DNA from: Rhodospirillaceae bacterium
Lineage (GTDB): Bacteria > Pseudomonadota > Alphaproteobacteria > MPNO01 > UBA2964
DNA: 64,000 nt
NCBI GenBank assembly: GCA_002709075.1
Contig: PAPV01000005.1
Location: 1 to 64,000, forward strand
Reading direction: 5' to 3'
The notes under the pieces are model-generated. The model was not told the origin of the DNA. It did not search any database and was given only the letters and a program-made list of their open reading frames with translations. This document shows, one piece after another, positions 25,190 to 35,741 of this stretch. Both the position numbers and the translations under genes were made by a program. How positions within the stretch are numbered: position 1 is the first letter of the stretch; every line of letters begins with the position of its first letter.

Positions 25190-26665
25190 ATGCCTCGTGA
25201 TCTTGGTTTTCCGTTGACTGATGAAAATTTACTGCGCGAAAAATGTTTTATTAACGGCGAATGGGTAAACTCAGAAACCGGCGATGTTATCGAAGTTACT
25301 AATAAGGCGAGTGGTGAAATTATTGGTGTTGTTCCCAAAATGGGAAAGGCAGAAACTCGTCGAGCCATTGAGGCTGCAAATGATGCACTTTCAAGTTGGC
25401 GGGAAAAAACAGCCAAAGAACGGGCAATAATTTTACGTAGATGGCATGAGTTAATGATAGAGAACCAAGATGATTTGGCACTTCTCATGACTGCGGAACA
25501 GGGTAAACCTCTGGCAGAGTCAAAAGGTGAAATTTTATATGCTGCATCTTTTCTTGAGTGGTTCGCAGAGGAAGGAAAACGTGTGTACGGTGATGTGATT
25601 CCGACTTTTGCACCAGACAAGCGAGTGATAGTTACGAAAGAACCAATTGGTGTAGTCGCCGCTATAACTCCCTGGAATTTTCCTCATGCAATGATTACTA
25701 GAAAATCTGGGCCAGCAATTGCTGCTGGCTGCACAATGATTCTGAAACCTGCTTCCGCTACACCATTTTCCGCGTTGGCTCAGGCAGCGCTCGCAGACCG
25801 AGCGGGCATGCCTCCAGGAGTGTTTAACGTTGTAACAGGTGCTGCGGGGGATATTGGTACCGAAATGACCTCGAATTCAACTGTTCGCAAATTGACCTTT
25901 ACTGGTTCAACTGAAATTGGCAAGACTCTGATGAAACAATGTGCTGGGACTGTAAAAAAAGTTTCTATGGAGTTGGGGGGAAACGCCCCTTTTATTGTGT
26001 TTGATGATGCTGATTTGGACTCTGCGGTGAAGGGGGCGATGGCATCCAAGTTTCGCAATACGGGACAGACCTGTGTTTGTGCTAATCGATTGTACGTTCA
26101 AGAGACTGTCTATAAAGAGTTTACACAAAAGTTGGTTACTGCAGTTGAAGAATTGGTGATTGGTAACGGGCTCACTGGGGAAACACATCAAGGTCCACTG
26201 ATTGACTTAGCTGCAGTCGAAAAAGTAGAGGAACATATTGAAGATGCTTTATTAAAAGGTGGTTTGGTGCAGACTGGCGGTAATCGGCATAAGCTTGGGG
26301 GCACATTTTTTGAGCCCACTGTTTTAACTGGTGTCACTTCAGAAATGAAAGTAGCAAGGGAAGAAACTTTTGGTCCTGTAGCTCCACTTTTTTCATTCGG
26401 GAGAGAAGAAGAGGTGATTGCTTTGGCAAATGACACCGAATTTGGGCTCGCATCATATTTCTATAGTCGTGATATTGGTCGTATCTGGCGAGTTATGGAA
26501 AATTTGGAATATGGTATTATTGGTATCAACGAAGGGATAATTTCCACTGAAGTTGCACCCTTCGGCGGTGTAAAAGAGTCCGGAATTGGTCGAGAAGGAT
26601 CCAAATACGGAATCGATGATTTTCTTGAAGTTAAGTACGCACTGCTGGGTGGCATTGATGCTTAA
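25190..26665 (+). CDS. gabD: NAD(P)-dependent succinate-semialdehyde dehydrogenase
   Basis: A 491-aa aldehyde dehydrogenase, full length for GabD. TPWNFPHAM (about 159-167) lies in the cofactor pocket. FTGSTEIGK (about 238-246) is the NAD loop. MELGGNAPF (about 260-268) carries the general base Glu. GQTCVCANR (about 292-300) carries the nucleophile Cys in the form typical of succinate-semialdehyde dehydrogenases. It oxidises succinate semialdehyde to succinate at the end of GABA degradation. No GABA transaminase gene is next to it; gor follows at 62 bases. A strong AAGGAG precedes the ATG. Confidence 0.92.
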   Translation: MPRDLGFPLTDENLLREKCFINGEWVNSETGDVIEVTNKASGEIIGVVPKMGKAETRRAIEAANDALSSWREKTAKERAIILRRWHELMIENQDDLALLMTAEQGKPLAESKGEILYAASFLEWFAEEGKRVYGDVIPTFAPDKRVIVTKEPIGVVAAITPWNFPHAMITRKSGPAIAAGCTMILKPASATPFSALAQAALADRAGMPPGVFNVVTGAAGDIGTEMTSNSTVRKLTFTGSTEIGKTLMKQCAGTVKKVSMELGGNAPFIVFDDADLDSAVKGAMASKFRNTGQTCVCANRLYVQETVYKEFTQKLVTAVEELVIGNGLTGETHQGPLIDLAAVEKVEEHIEDALLKGGLVQTGGNRHKLGGTFFEPTVLTGVTSEMKVAREETFGPVAPLFSFGREEEVIALANDTEFGLASYFYSRDIGRIWRVMENLEYGIIGINEGIISTEVAPFGGVKESGIGREGSKYGIDDFLEVKYALLGGIDA

Positions 26666-26727
26666 TTTAAGGATTTTTTTGGATACATAATGGTTTTATC
26701 CGGTTTGTGGCTGCGCGGAGTAATTAA

Positions 26728-28068
26728 ATGGGCAAGTATGATTTCGATCTTTTCACTATTGGTGCAGGTTCAGGAGGCGTGAGAGCATCTCGCATGAGCG
26801 CTAGTTATGGAGCTCGTGTCGGTGTTGCAGAAGAACGCTATCTTGGAGGTACTTGTGTTAATGTCGGGTGCATTCCCAAAAAACTATTTAGCTACGGTGC
26901 TCATTACACACATGAATTTGAGGACGCAGCCGCTTACGGCTGGAGAATGCAGAGGGCCTCTTTGGACTGGCCAACAGTAATGGAAAATAAGAATAAAGAA
27001 ATTAAACGGTTGAATGAAGTTTATTGGAATATTCTTAAAAAGAATAATGTAAAGATTTATGAAGATAAGGCTGTTTTATTGGATGCACATACTTTAAAGA
27101 TTGGTGGTCAAACGGTAACGGCAGATAAGATATTAATTGCCACTGGTGGTCACCCAATTAAACCAAAATTTCAAGGTGCTGAGTATGCGATTTCTTCAGA
27201 TGAAGCATTTTATCTACAGGAGATACCAAAAAGAACGTTAGTTGCAGGTGGTGGGTATATAGCGGTTGAGTTTGCAAGCATATTCAAGGGATATGGTTCA
27301 GATGTAACCCAGTTATACAGAGGAGACCTATTTCTTAGAGGATTTGATGATGACGTTCGTGCTCATTTGGCTAAAGAGTTCAAAAAAAACGGAATAAAGT
27401 TATGTTTTAATGCTGACGTTGTTTCAATAAAAAAAATTCAGGATGAATTGCTGGTAGAAATGTCAGATGGCAGAATAATTAAATCGGATACCGTATTTTT
27501 TGCGATTGGACGTAGGCCAAACACAAAGAATATCGGGCTCGAGGCTGTTGGAGTTAAAATGAAGCCAGATGGTTCAATTTGTGTAAATGAATATTTTGAG
27601 ACAAGCAAAAGCAATATTTACGCATTAGGCGATATAATTGACCGCTATCAGCTGACGCCAGTAGCCATTTCGGAAGCAATGATTTTATCAAATAATCTTT
27701 TTAACGGAACCAATAAAAAAATGAATTATGACGATATTGCTACTGCGGTTTTTTCAGAACCTAACATTGCGACAGTTGGACTCACAGAAGCCCAAGCGCG
27801 AAAAACGTATAGTAGTGTAAAAATTTACCGTTCCGAGTTTCGTCCCTTAAAACATACGGTTACTGGAAGAGATCAGCAATGTTTAATGAAACTCATTGTT
27901 GATGAGGAAACTGATCGTGTTGCTGGAATTCATATGGTAGGAGCAGAAGCTGGAGAAATAATCCAAGGTTTTGCTGTGGCGTTGAAGGCAGGTGCCACGA
28001 AGTCCCATTTTGACTCAACAATTGGGATCCATCCCACCTCCGCGGAAGAATTTGTGACGATGAATTAG
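26728..28068 (+). CDS. gor: Glutathione-disulfide reductase
   Basis: A 446-aa FAD- and NADPH-binding enzyme that reduces glutathione disulfide in the cytoplasm. The FAD site is GAGSGGVRAS (about 12-21), with the redox-active disulfide in GGTCVNVGCIPKK (about 40-52). The NAD(P) site is VAGGGYIAVEFAS (about 170-182). The C-terminal dimer domain ends GIHPTSAEEFVTM, with the catalytic His-Glu pair. The length is usual for the family. It follows gabD by 62 bases on the same strand and may share its transcript. The glutaredoxin gene at 38275 fits an intact glutathione system. Confidence 0.92.
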   Translation: MGKYDFDLFTIGAGSGGVRASRMSASYGARVGVAEERYLGGTCVNVGCIPKKLFSYGAHYTHEFEDAAAYGWRMQRASLDWPTVMENKNKEIKRLNEVYWNILKKNNVKIYEDKAVLLDAHTLKIGGQTVTADKILIATGGHPIKPKFQGAEYAISSDEAFYLQEIPKRTLVAGGGYIAVEFASIFKGYGSDVTQLYRGDLFLRGFDDDVRAHLAKEFKKNGIKLCFNADVVSIKKIQDELLVEMSDGRIIKSDTVFFAIGRRPNTKNIGLEAVGVKMKPDGSICVNEYFETSKSNIYALGDIIDRYQLTPVAISEAMILSNNLFNGTNKKMNYDDIATAVFSEPNIATVGLTEAQARKTYSSVKIYRSEFRPLKHTVTGRDQQCLMKLIVDEETDRVAGIHMVGAEAGEIIQGFAVALKAGATKSHFDSTIGIHPTSAEEFVTMN

Positions 28069-28194
28069 CCTGCATCGTTAAAAAAATCTAAAGTATATTT
28101 TTGAGAATTAGTGCTCTACAACATGTCTAAAAAACCGTGCAGTTCCAGAAATTTTTAATCAATTTTGTTGCGGTGATGGTATTAAATATGGGGA

Positions 28195-28854
28195 CTAAAG
28201 AATTTCACATATTTCACTAAAGTTGAAACGCGGAAGCTTCTCAAAAAGAGTTTGCGAGTTACCATACCCAACATTACATAAAAAATTTGATTTTATATCA
28301 GTATTTGCAAAAAATTCCTCGTCAACCTTTTGATTATTGAATCCTGACATAGGACCAGTATCTAAGCCAACCGCGCGAGCAGCCAAAATAAAATACGCGC
28401 CCTGAAGAGAACTGTTTCTGAACGCTGCGGTCTTGGCGGCCGCAGTGTTATTGCGAAAGTTGGCCGACATATCTTTATGGGGAAACATTCTTGGGAGGTG
28501 CACCCAAAATGAGAGATCATAGCCAATAATTGCTGTAACAGGAGCGGAATTAATTTTAGCAACATTACCTTCGCCTACACAGGGTATCAATCGTTGCTTT
28601 GCTTCGGCTGTTGTACAAAAAATAAATCGTGATGGTTGGCAGTTAGTGCTGGTGGGGCCACTTATGGCTAGTTCAAATATAAGTTTCAATTTATCGTCAC
28701 TTACCGGTTTGTCTAACCAACCATTGTGTGTCCTTGCCTCTAGGAATAATAGGTTCAGTCCATCATCATCGAGCTCGGTCATTGATTTGCGCAGTTTTTC
28801 TAAATCATTCATTTTTTCTTGTTTTTCATCTTGCATTTTATCTAACTCGCTCAT
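28195..28854 (-). CDS. RutE/HadB-family nitroreductase (malonic semialdehyde reductase-like)
   Basis: A protein of up to 219 aa of the nitroreductase fold that matches RutE strongly: ARTHNGWLDKPVSD (about 40-53), GPTSTNCQPSRFIF (about 70-83), SAPVTAIIGYD and GLDTGPMSGF (about 164-173). RutE reduces malonic semialdehyde to 3-hydroxypropionate in pyrimidine breakdown using FMN. No other rut genes are nearby, so the true substrate is open. The start is uncertain: ATG 28854 overlaps the upstream gene by 17 bases, while 28812 or 28782 would give lengths closer to E. coli RutE. It is downstream of the fumarylacetoacetase-family gene. Confidence 0.85.
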   Translation of the reverse strand: MSELDKMQDEKQEKMNDLEKLRKSMTELDDDGLNLLFLEARTHNGWLDKPVSDDKLKLIFELAISGPTSTNCQPSRFIFCTTAEAKQRLIPCVGEGNVAKINSAPVTAIIGYDLSFWVHLPRMFPHKDMSANFRNNTAAAKTAAFRNSSLQGAYFILAARAVGLDTGPMSGFNNQKVDEEFFANTDIKSNFLCNVGYGNSQTLFEKLPRFNFSEICEIL

Positions 28855-29725
28855 TAGAAAGTTTTTCTTCTTTAATGGGATTTCTCAATATACCAATATC
28901 CTCAATTTCAATTTCACAAATATCGCCGGGTTTCATCCAGAGGGGAGGATTGCGCGCGTGTCCGACGCCTGATGGAGTTCCCATAACTATCAAATCTCCT
29001 GGTTCTAAAGTAAGACATTGGGTTAAAAGATAGACTGTTTCTTCGACATTAAATAACATCATGTCAGTATTGGCATTCTGAAGAGTGTTACCATTCAGTC
29101 GGGTCTGTATTTGCATACCGCTCGCCCCCTCCGGCAATTCATCAGAAGTAACAACGATCGGTCCGAATCCTCCCGTACTATCGAAATTTTTACCTATAGT
29201 CCATTGAGCAGTTTTGCGCTGATATTCCCGGATACTTGCGTCATTAAAAATTGAATATCCCCAGATATAGTTTAATGCATTTTCTCTTTTTACATGTCTT
29301 GCATGTTTTCCAACGACAGCAACCAATTCTGCCTCATAATCGAGAGTTTCAGAGGCCTGCGGACGGATAATTGGTTTTTCGTGTGCTACAAGGCTGGTGT
29401 TGCTACGCATGAAAAAAGAGGGATAAGATGGACGCTCATACCCTCCTTCAGCAGCATGAGCCGCATAATTAAGTCCAAGACAAATTATTTTTCCTGCTTT
29501 TCTGGTGGGCGGCAGCCAATCAATAGAATGCAGTGGAATATAAGAGTCCTTGGGTGCTAACTTAACACAATTTTTTATTTGTTGCAGAAATATTTCTCCA
29601 CCTGAAATAATTTCCACTAATTCATTCGGAAGTGAGGGATCCGCCATACTTAAATTAACAACATTTTCACCTTCTAGCACTCCAATTTGCTGACAATCCC
29701 CTTTTTGAAACGACAATAACCTCAT
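28838..29725 (-). CDS. Fumarylacetoacetate hydrolase-family protein
   Basis: A 295-aa enzyme of the FAH superfamily, which cleaves C-C bonds or decarboxylates or isomerises acylpyruvates. The core begins ICLGLNYAAHAAE (about 79-91). The metal ligands are in ETLDYEAELVAVVGK (about 124-138), with downstream YSIFNDASIREYQ and the catalytic-site LEPGDLIVMGTPSGVG (about 238-253). The length suits the 2-hydroxyhepta-dienedioate isomerase/ureidoglycolate lyase-type members. The exact substrate is unknown. It is first in a two-gene leftward unit with the RutE-like reductase, so both may act on a small dicarbonyl. Confidence 0.88.
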   Translation of the reverse strand: MRLLSFQKGDCQQIGVLEGENVVNLSMADPSLPNELVEIISGGEIFLQQIKNCVKLAPKDSYIPLHSIDWLPPTRKAGKIICLGLNYAAHAAEGGYERPSYPSFFMRSNTSLVAHEKPIIRPQASETLDYEAELVAVVGKHARHVKRENALNYIWGYSIFNDASIREYQRKTAQWTIGKNFDSTGGFGPIVVTSDELPEGASGMQIQTRLNGNTLQNANTDMMLFNVEETVYLLTQCLTLEPGDLIVMGTPSGVGHARNPPLWMKPGDICEIEIEDIGILRNPIKEEKLSNERVR

Positions 29726-30134
29726 TAATTTTCTCCATGTATTTGAGCGTTGAAAATTAAAAACTCTGAAAATCGAGGTTTCAACTGCAGTCTTGATATT
29801 TTTTGATCAAGCAGTACGATAAGACAATTATCTTTGAAAAACAAATCCACTAGCTGAATGTGAGCAAAGCCGGTTATAGTATTATCAGAAATTTAATATT
29901 TGAACGCGGAAAAAAATTATTCCGGTATGGGTTAGATGCATATACTGTTTAAATCAGCAACATGACAATTATTGGTAAACGTTTAGATAATAAAGTCTTT
30001 TTAAAATTTTTGTAGTGGTCGAGTAATTATTAATGTAATCAAGCTGGAAAATCATTCAAAAAAGCGTACTTTTTAAAACAAATTGAAGCTTAATAAAAAA
30101 ATAGACTAAAGCGGTAATATACGGATATAAGATT
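29726..30134. other. Divergent intergenic region
   Basis: About 400 bases of AT-rich DNA between the leftward FAH-family gene and the rightward DAHP synthase gene; it should hold both promoters. No operator, attenuator or RNA element was recognised. Confidence 0.5.
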
Positions 30135-31523
30135 ATGACGATAAATTGGACCCCTGATAGCTGGCGAAGCAAAAACATTCGTCAAGTTCCTGTTTATTCT
30201 GATCAGGATGCGCTTGCCGCCGCAGAGGAACAGTTGCGAACTTCTCCACCGTTGGTTTTTGCTGGTGAAGCACGACGGTTACGCGAAGCTCTTGCGGATG
30301 TTTCTGCTGGCCGAGCATTTTTATTGCAGGGGGGTGATTGCGCAGAGAGCTTCGCAGAATTTCACCCGGATAATATACGTGATACATTTCGCCTCCTACT
30401 TCAAATGGCAGTTGTTTTGACATTTGCGGCATCGCGGCCTGTGGTAAAAGTTGGACGTCTTGCGGGGCAATTTGCCAAGCCACGGTCGGAAGCTACTGAA
30501 ACAAAGAATGGTGTGGAATTACCCAGCTATCGGGGTGATTCTGTAAACTCAATCGAATTCAGTCGCCTTGCTAGAGATCCGAACCCCGAACGTATGGTCA
30601 GGGGATACAATCAATCCGCAGCCACTCTGAACCTTTTACGAGCACTATCTCAAGGAGGTTATGCGGATTTGAAGCAAATTCATAGATGGACACTCGGATT
30701 TTTGGATAATAGTCCAGCAGGAGATCGTTATGGTGATTTGGCCTCCAGAATTGGAGAGGCACTAGCATTCATGGAAGCTTGTGGTTTAACCTCAAAAACT
30801 ACTCCGCAATTAAGAGAAACCGAATTTTACACCTCGCACGAGGCACTTTTGCCAAATTATGAAGAAGCCATGACCCGAATTGATAGTACTACCGGAAACT
30901 GGTACGATACTTCTGCTCATTTGCTTTGGATTGGTGATCGAACGCGTGACCCTGATGAAGCACATATTGAGTTCCTAAGAGGAGTAGCCAATCCACTTGG
31001 TTGCAAAGCTGGTCCGACACAGGACGGGGATGGGCTTTTAAGAGTGATAGATACACTTAACCCTGAAAATATACCTGGAAAAATTACGGTTATTACGCGT
31101 ATGGGGAATGATAAAGTTGAAGACAAATTGCCGGCCTTAATACGTTCAATTGAACGTGAGGGCCGTCAGGTCGTTTGGTCATGTGACCCCATGCATGGAA
31201 ACACAATAAAGTCAGCCAATGGCTTTAAGACTCGGCCGTTTGATCGCGTTCGTGATGAAGTTGAACGCTGTTTTGATGTTCATCGTGCCGAGGGAACATA
31301 TTTAGGTGGCATTCATTTGGAACTTACGGGGCAGAACGTGACAGAATGTGTGGGTGGTGCACAGGCAATTACCGAAGCCTCACTGGCTGACCGTTATCAT
31401 ACACATTGTGACCCGCGCTTGAATGCTGATCAATCTCTAGAGCTCGCTTTTTTGATTGCAGAGACCTTGAAACGAGAACGAGATGATCGAGATGTTGGAT
31501 CGTCGCAGGTGGCTACTGGTTAA
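30135..31523 (+). CDS. Class II DAHP synthase (shikimate pathway, first step)
   Basis: A 462-aa enzyme joining phosphoenolpyruvate and erythrose 4-phosphate. Class II (plant/AroG-II) features are RQVPVYSD near the N-terminus, [11 protein letters not shown] (about 63-73) with the metal Cys, [14 protein letters not shown] (about 267-280), [10 protein letters not shown] (about 347-356) and [15 protein letters not shown] (about 390-404) with metal ligands. It lacks a fused chorismate mutase. It is the first gene of a rightward housekeeping series (nadE follows at 60 bases). Class II enzymes are common in alphaproteobacteria. Confidence 0.93.
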   Translation: MTINWTPDSWRSKNIRQVPVYSDQDALAAAEEQLRTSPPLVFAGEARRLREALADVSAGRAFLLQGGDCAESFAEFHPDNIRDTFRLLLQMAVVLTFAASRPVVKVGRLAGQFAKPRSEATETKNGVELPSYRGDSVNSIEFSRLARDPNPERMVRGYNQSAATLNLLRALSQGGYADLKQIHRWTLGFLDNSPAGDRYGDLASRIGEALAFMEACGLTSKTTPQLRETEFYTSHEALLPNYEEAMTRIDSTTGNWYDTSAHLLWIGDRTRDPDEAHIEFLRGVANPLGCKAGPTQDGDGLLRVIDTLNPENIPGKITVITRMGNDKVEDKLPALIRSIEREGRQVVWSCDPMHGNTIKSANGFKTRPFDRVRDEVERCFDVHRAEGTYLGGIHLELTGQNVTECVGGAQAITEASLADRYHTHCDPRLNADQSLELAFLIAETLKRERDDRDVGSSQVATG

Positions 31524-31583
31524 TTTGAAAAGCTATATTCCGGACCAATCAATACGTTTGGTAGGCGACGAGGTTAAACTATT

Positions 31584-33242
31584 ATGACAAATGAGATTTC
31601 TATTGCTCTGGCCCAACTTAATCCAAAAGTTGGTGACCTTGATGGCAATGCAGAGAAAATTAGAGCCGCGCGTCAGCGAGCTAGCTTAGACAAAGCTGAC
31701 TTGCTTGTTACCAGTGAACTTATGTTAACTGGATACCCCCCAGAAGATTTAGTGTTGCGTGCTGCTTTTCAAGAAGCATCAGAAAAAAAAGTTCGTATGC
31801 TTGCTAAAGAAACCAGAGACGGGGGGCCTGCTATGCTGATTGGGTCAATTTGGTGCGAAAAAAATCAATTGTACAACGCAGCGATATTTTTGGATGATGG
31901 AGAAATCAAAAGTATTCGCTATAAGCATGACCTGCCAAATTATGGGGTCTTTGATGAAAAACGAGTATTCAAAGAGGGACCTCTTCCTGGACCAGTAAAC
32001 ATACGTGGCGTAAGAGTTGGGGTAATGATTTGTGAAGACATGTGGGCACCAGATGTGACAGAGTGTTTGCAGGAGTCTGGAGCAGAATTTTTGGTTGTAC
32101 TAAATGGCTCGCCTTATTCCATGGAAAAATGGGATCAACGCTTAACGCTTGCAGCAGCGCGTGTTGGTGAGAGTGGACTGCCCTTAATATATGTAAACCA
32201 AGTTGGTGGACAGGATGAACTCGTTTTCGACGGTGGGTCATTCGCAATTGGTAATGACAGAATTATGAAGGCTAGATGCCCTGATTGGATTGAAGAAGTA
32301 CAGATTACCAATTGGGACCGTGAACAAAATGGATGGCAGTGTACATTTGGTAAATGTGCTGTTTCTGAAGGAAAAATTGACAGTATTTATTCTGCGATGA
32401 TTTTAGGTCTGCGTGACTATGTTGAAAAAAATAAATTTCCTGGGGTTTTAGTAGGGCTTTCAGGAGGAATTGACTCCGCACTCACAACATCTGTAGCTGT
32501 TGATGCGTTAGGTGCAAACAAAGTTAGCTGTGTGATGATGCCTTCGCCATACACATCGACCCAAAGTTTAGACGATGCAAAATCCTGTGCAGCTTTGCTT
32601 GGGGTTAAATTAGATGAAGTGAATATTGGACCTGCGATGGCAGCATTTGAAAAAATGACCCACGACGTGTTTTTAGGAGCACCACCGGATACGACCGAGG
32701 AAAATATTCAGTCACGCTCTCGAGGCATCACACTGATGGCGTTGTCGAACAAACTAGGTTCGATGTTAATATCCACAGGAAATAAATCCGAAATGTCAGT
32801 TGGATATGCAACGCTCTATGGTGATATGTGTGGCGGTTTTTCAGTTTTGAAAGATGTATATAAAACTCTTGTATTTGATCTGTGCCGTTGGCGGAATAGG
32901 AACAAACCGCACAATTCCCATGGTCCCGAGGGAATGGTAATTCCAGAGTCAATAATAACAAAGCCGCCCTCAGCAGAACTCAGGGCTGATCAAAAAGATG
33001 AAGATAGTTTGCCTCCATACAGCATTCTTGATGAGGTTTTGACTTGCTTAGTGGAAAAGGACTTGGGAGTTGAGGATACTATTGCGTGCGGTCATGATCG
33101 CGACCTGGTAACAAGTATTTGGCGTATGCTTGTGAAAGCTGAATATAAGCGGCGTCAGGCACCGCCAGGAGTGAAAATTAGCGAAAGATCTTTTGGAGGC
33201 GATCGAAGATATCCAATTACCGACGGGTTTATGGACGGTTAG
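31584..33242 (+). CDS. nadE: Glutamine-dependent NAD+ synthetase
   Basis: A 552-aa two-domain enzyme. The N-terminal nitrilase domain (about 1-250) releases ammonia from glutamine: Glu in ELMLTGYPPEDL (about 45-56), Lys in KHDLPNYGVFDE, and nucleophile Cys in VMICEDMW. The C-terminal synthetase domain (about 265-552) has the ATP-pyrophosphatase loop GLSGGIDSAL (about 290-299) and GNKSEMSVGYATLYGD (about 390-405). It converts nicotinate adenine dinucleotide to NAD+. cysS begins four bases after its stop, so the two are co-transcribed. Confidence 0.95.
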   Translation: MTNEISIALAQLNPKVGDLDGNAEKIRAARQRASLDKADLLVTSELMLTGYPPEDLVLRAAFQEASEKKVRMLAKETRDGGPAMLIGSIWCEKNQLYNAAIFLDDGEIKSIRYKHDLPNYGVFDEKRVFKEGPLPGPVNIRGVRVGVMICEDMWAPDVTECLQESGAEFLVVLNGSPYSMEKWDQRLTLAAARVGESGLPLIYVNQVGGQDELVFDGGSFAIGNDRIMKARCPDWIEEVQITNWDREQNGWQCTFGKCAVSEGKIDSIYSAMILGLRDYVEKNKFPGVLVGLSGGIDSALTTSVAVDALGANKVSCVMMPSPYTSTQSLDDAKSCAALLGVKLDEVNIGPAMAAFEKMTHDVFLGAPPDTTEENIQSRSRGITLMALSNKLGSMLISTGNKSEMSVGYATLYGDMCGGFSVLKDVYKTLVFDLCRWRNRNKPHNSHGPEGMVIPESIITKPPSAELRADQKDEDSLPPYSILDEVLTCLVEKDLGVEDTIACGHDRDLVTSIWRMLVKAEYKRRQAPPGVKISERSFGGDRRYPITDGFMDG

Positions 33243-33246
33243 TCCA

Positions 33247-34656
33247 ATGGATTTAACATTATATAATACATACTCCGGTCAGAAAGAGATATTTGTACCA
33301 GTAGATGCAGAGCATATTCGAATGTATGTGTGCGGACCTACAGTTTATAATTATGCGCACATTGGTAATGCCCGTCCCGTCGTTGTTTTTGACACTCTGG
33401 CTAGGTTATTGCGAAAGCTTTTTCCAAAGGTAACATATGTTCGTAACATCACCGACATTGATGACAAAATTATAAGCGCTGCGAGCGAACAAGGTAAGAA
33501 AATAAACTTTATTACGACGCGTTATACTAATCAATTCCATGCCGATATGGCAGAATTGAATGATAATGGCCCGGATATTGAGCCACATGCGACCGATCAC
33601 ATAACTGAAATGATTAAGATGGTTGAGTGTCTAATCGAAAAGAACTTTGCTTACGTGAAAGAAGGGCACGTATTGTTTTCAGTGAAAAAGATGAAAGATT
33701 ATGGAAAGCTGTCCTCTCATTCACCCGATGAGTTAATAGCAGGAGCCCGTATCGAGGTTTCTTCCTATAAAAATAGTCCAGCAGATTTTGTGCTGTGGAA
33801 GCCATCAAGTTCAGAACAGCCAGGTTGGCATAGCCCATGGGGGCGTGGTCGACCTGGCTGGCACCTTGAATGTTCAGCAATGAGTGAAAAACACTTGGGT
33901 GAAACTTTCGATATTCACGGGGGGGGCCAAGATCTTATTTTTCCACATCATGAGAATGAGATTGCGCAATCAGTATGTGCCCATTCAGGCGCTCCTTTTG
34001 TAAATTATTGGATGCACAATGGATATTTAACTGTTGATGGTGAAAAGATGTCAAAATCACTCGGCAATTTCTATACAGTGAGGCAGTTGTTAGATGAAGG
34101 TTGGGATGGTGAAACCATCAGGCTGGCTCTTTTAAAATCACATTATCGTCAGCCTCTGAATTTTTCGTTGAGAGGTTTACAAGATGCGAAATCAGAACTT
34201 GATAGATTTTACAGGGTTCTTAGAGGGCATAGTTTAGCAGAAATAATAAATTTCTCTTCAGAATCTCAGCACTCGACAATAGAAGCAACATTAAAGAATG
34301 ATCTCAATACACCTGGTGCTATTCATCAATTACACGGTGAGGCATCGCGTTTGTTCCGCTTGTCAAATAATGACCAATCCACTCTTAAATTAAAAAATCA
34401 ATTTTTTAAAGATGCGTCCTTACTAGGGATATTGCAACGTGATCCAGAGGACTGGTTTAAAGGCAATAACAAAAAATCAAATGATAAAATTGACATGGTT
34501 TTTGTAGAAGACACAATCGCTCTTCGTAACGCAGCCCGTGCTAGGGGCGATTTCATAGAGGCCGACCGATTGCGCGACATCCTATCTGCAAAAAATATTA
34601 TGTTAGAGGATAATGTTGACGGCACGGTTTGGAAAGTTGGTGAAGGTCAAAAATAA
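33247..34656 (+). CDS. cysS: Cysteinyl-tRNA synthetase
   Basis: A 469-aa class I aminoacyl-tRNA synthetase. The HIGH motif is in YAHIGNARP (about 36-44) and KMSKS in GEKMSKSLGN (about 272-281). Zinc ligands include the Cys in MYVCGPTVYNY and the WHLECSAMSEKHLG region with GGGQDLIFPHHENE (about 228-241). The start at 33247 is four bases after nadE and gives the normal N-terminus MDLTLYNT; the longer frame from 33193 lies within nadE. The C-terminal helical domain is complete. Confidence 0.95.
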   Translation: MDLTLYNTYSGQKEIFVPVDAEHIRMYVCGPTVYNYAHIGNARPVVVFDTLARLLRKLFPKVTYVRNITDIDDKIISAASEQGKKINFITTRYTNQFHADMAELNDNGPDIEPHATDHITEMIKMVECLIEKNFAYVKEGHVLFSVKKMKDYGKLSSHSPDELIAGARIEVSSYKNSPADFVLWKPSSSEQPGWHSPWGRGRPGWHLECSAMSEKHLGETFDIHGGGQDLIFPHHENEIAQSVCAHSGAPFVNYWMHNGYLTVDGEKMSKSLGNFYTVRQLLDEGWDGETIRLALLKSHYRQPLNFSLRGLQDAKSELDRFYRVLRGHSLAEIINFSSESQHSTIEATLKNDLNTPGAIHQLHGEASRLFRLSNNDQSTLKLKNQFFKDASLLGILQRDPEDWFKGNNKKSNDKIDMVFVEDTIALRNAARARGDFIEADRLRDILSAKNIMLEDNVDGTVWKVGEGQK

Positions 34657-34901
34657 ATGCAATTATGGTCGAGTGGAATTTTCTCACCCAGTAACAAATA
34701 ATTAAGGTGTTGGATATTCAAGAAAAGTATTGGGTGCTTTTAATCAGAAACTGTTTTTTTTGCTTATCAATTAGCGTACTGTAAGTAACATAGTCTAGTC
34801 AGTCTCGAAATGTAGATAGACTGTCCAAATTTTGTTTAGTTTTTTGTCAAGCAAAAAAATATAGCTTTGATAAACCTAGTTGTTAACGTTGAGTTGTCTC
34901 C

Positions 34902-35741
34902 ATGCCAAATCAAGAACCAACGAAAAGAATGGTTGCTGAACGAACATTAGCCGCAGCACCGGTGGTCATAATGGTTGAACCCTCTTTGGCAGAAAATGTT
35001 GGGATGGCTGCCCGAGCAATGCTGAATTTCGGACTGAAAGAATTGCGTTTGGTTCGCCCCCAATTTACTTGGCCTAATGCCAATGCAATAAATGCTTCTT
35101 CGGGAGCCCACTCAGTTTTAGAAAATGCAATACATTATGATGATACTGCAACAGCCGTTAGTGGTCTTCATCGTCTCGCCGCTACAACAGCACGAATGCG
35201 TGATATGGTAAAAGATGTGCAATCACCTAGGGAATGGGGAATTGACTTCCGTGATGCAATCAAAAATCGCGGGCAACGTGCTGGTATACTTTTTGGATCT
35301 GAGCGTGTTGGATTAAATAATAATGATGTGGCTCTAGCAGACACGTTGGTGAGTGTTCCAACAAATCCGGCATTTTCCTCTATTAATCTAGCACAGACAA
35401 TCCTTTTGTTAGGTTACGAGTGGATATTAACAGGAAATGAAACGCTTCCAAAAAACAGAGTCGTGCGCAAAGGGTATGGAGCCGAGTTGGCACCACTTGA
35501 GGAAGTAATAGCGTTTCACAAACATTTGGAAGACGAATTAGAGAAAGCCGGTTTTTTGAGGGTGCAGGAGAAACGGCCAAGAATGGTACGTAATATACGA
35601 AACATATTTAATCGGGTTAAACTTACATCACAGGAAGTCAGAACTCTACGAGGGATAATAGTAGCGCTTTCCCGAAAGAAGTGGCAGCCATCAGAAAAAA
35701 ACAGGGGCAGGGAGAAGAAAAATGAAGAAAGAAAATTATGA
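34902..35741 (+). CDS. trmJ: tRNA (cytidine/uridine-32 2'-O)-methyltransferase
   Basis: A 279-aa SPOUT-class RNA methyltransferase. [17 protein letters not shown] (about 25-41) begins the TrmH-type fold with the catalytic Asn and Arg. [15 protein letters not shown] (about 128-142) and [17 protein letters not shown] (about 158-174) form the knotted SAM site. The C-terminal extension of about 80 residues suits TrmJ, which methylates position 32 of several tRNAs. It follows cysS by 245 bases and overlaps the next gene by 20 bases. Its neighbour cysS also serves translation. Confidence 0.88.
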   Translation: MPNQEPTKRMVAERTLAAAPVVIMVEPSLAENVGMAARAMLNFGLKELRLVRPQFTWPNANAINASSGAHSVLENAIHYDDTATAVSGLHRLAATTARMRDMVKDVQSPREWGIDFRDAIKNRGQRAGILFGSERVGLNNNDVALADTLVSVPTNPAFSSINLAQTILLLGYEWILTGNETLPKNRVVRKGYGAELAPLEEVIAFHKHLEDELEKAGFLRVQEKRPRMVRNIRNIFNRVKLTSQEVRTLRGIIVALSRKKWQPSEKNRGREKKNEERKL

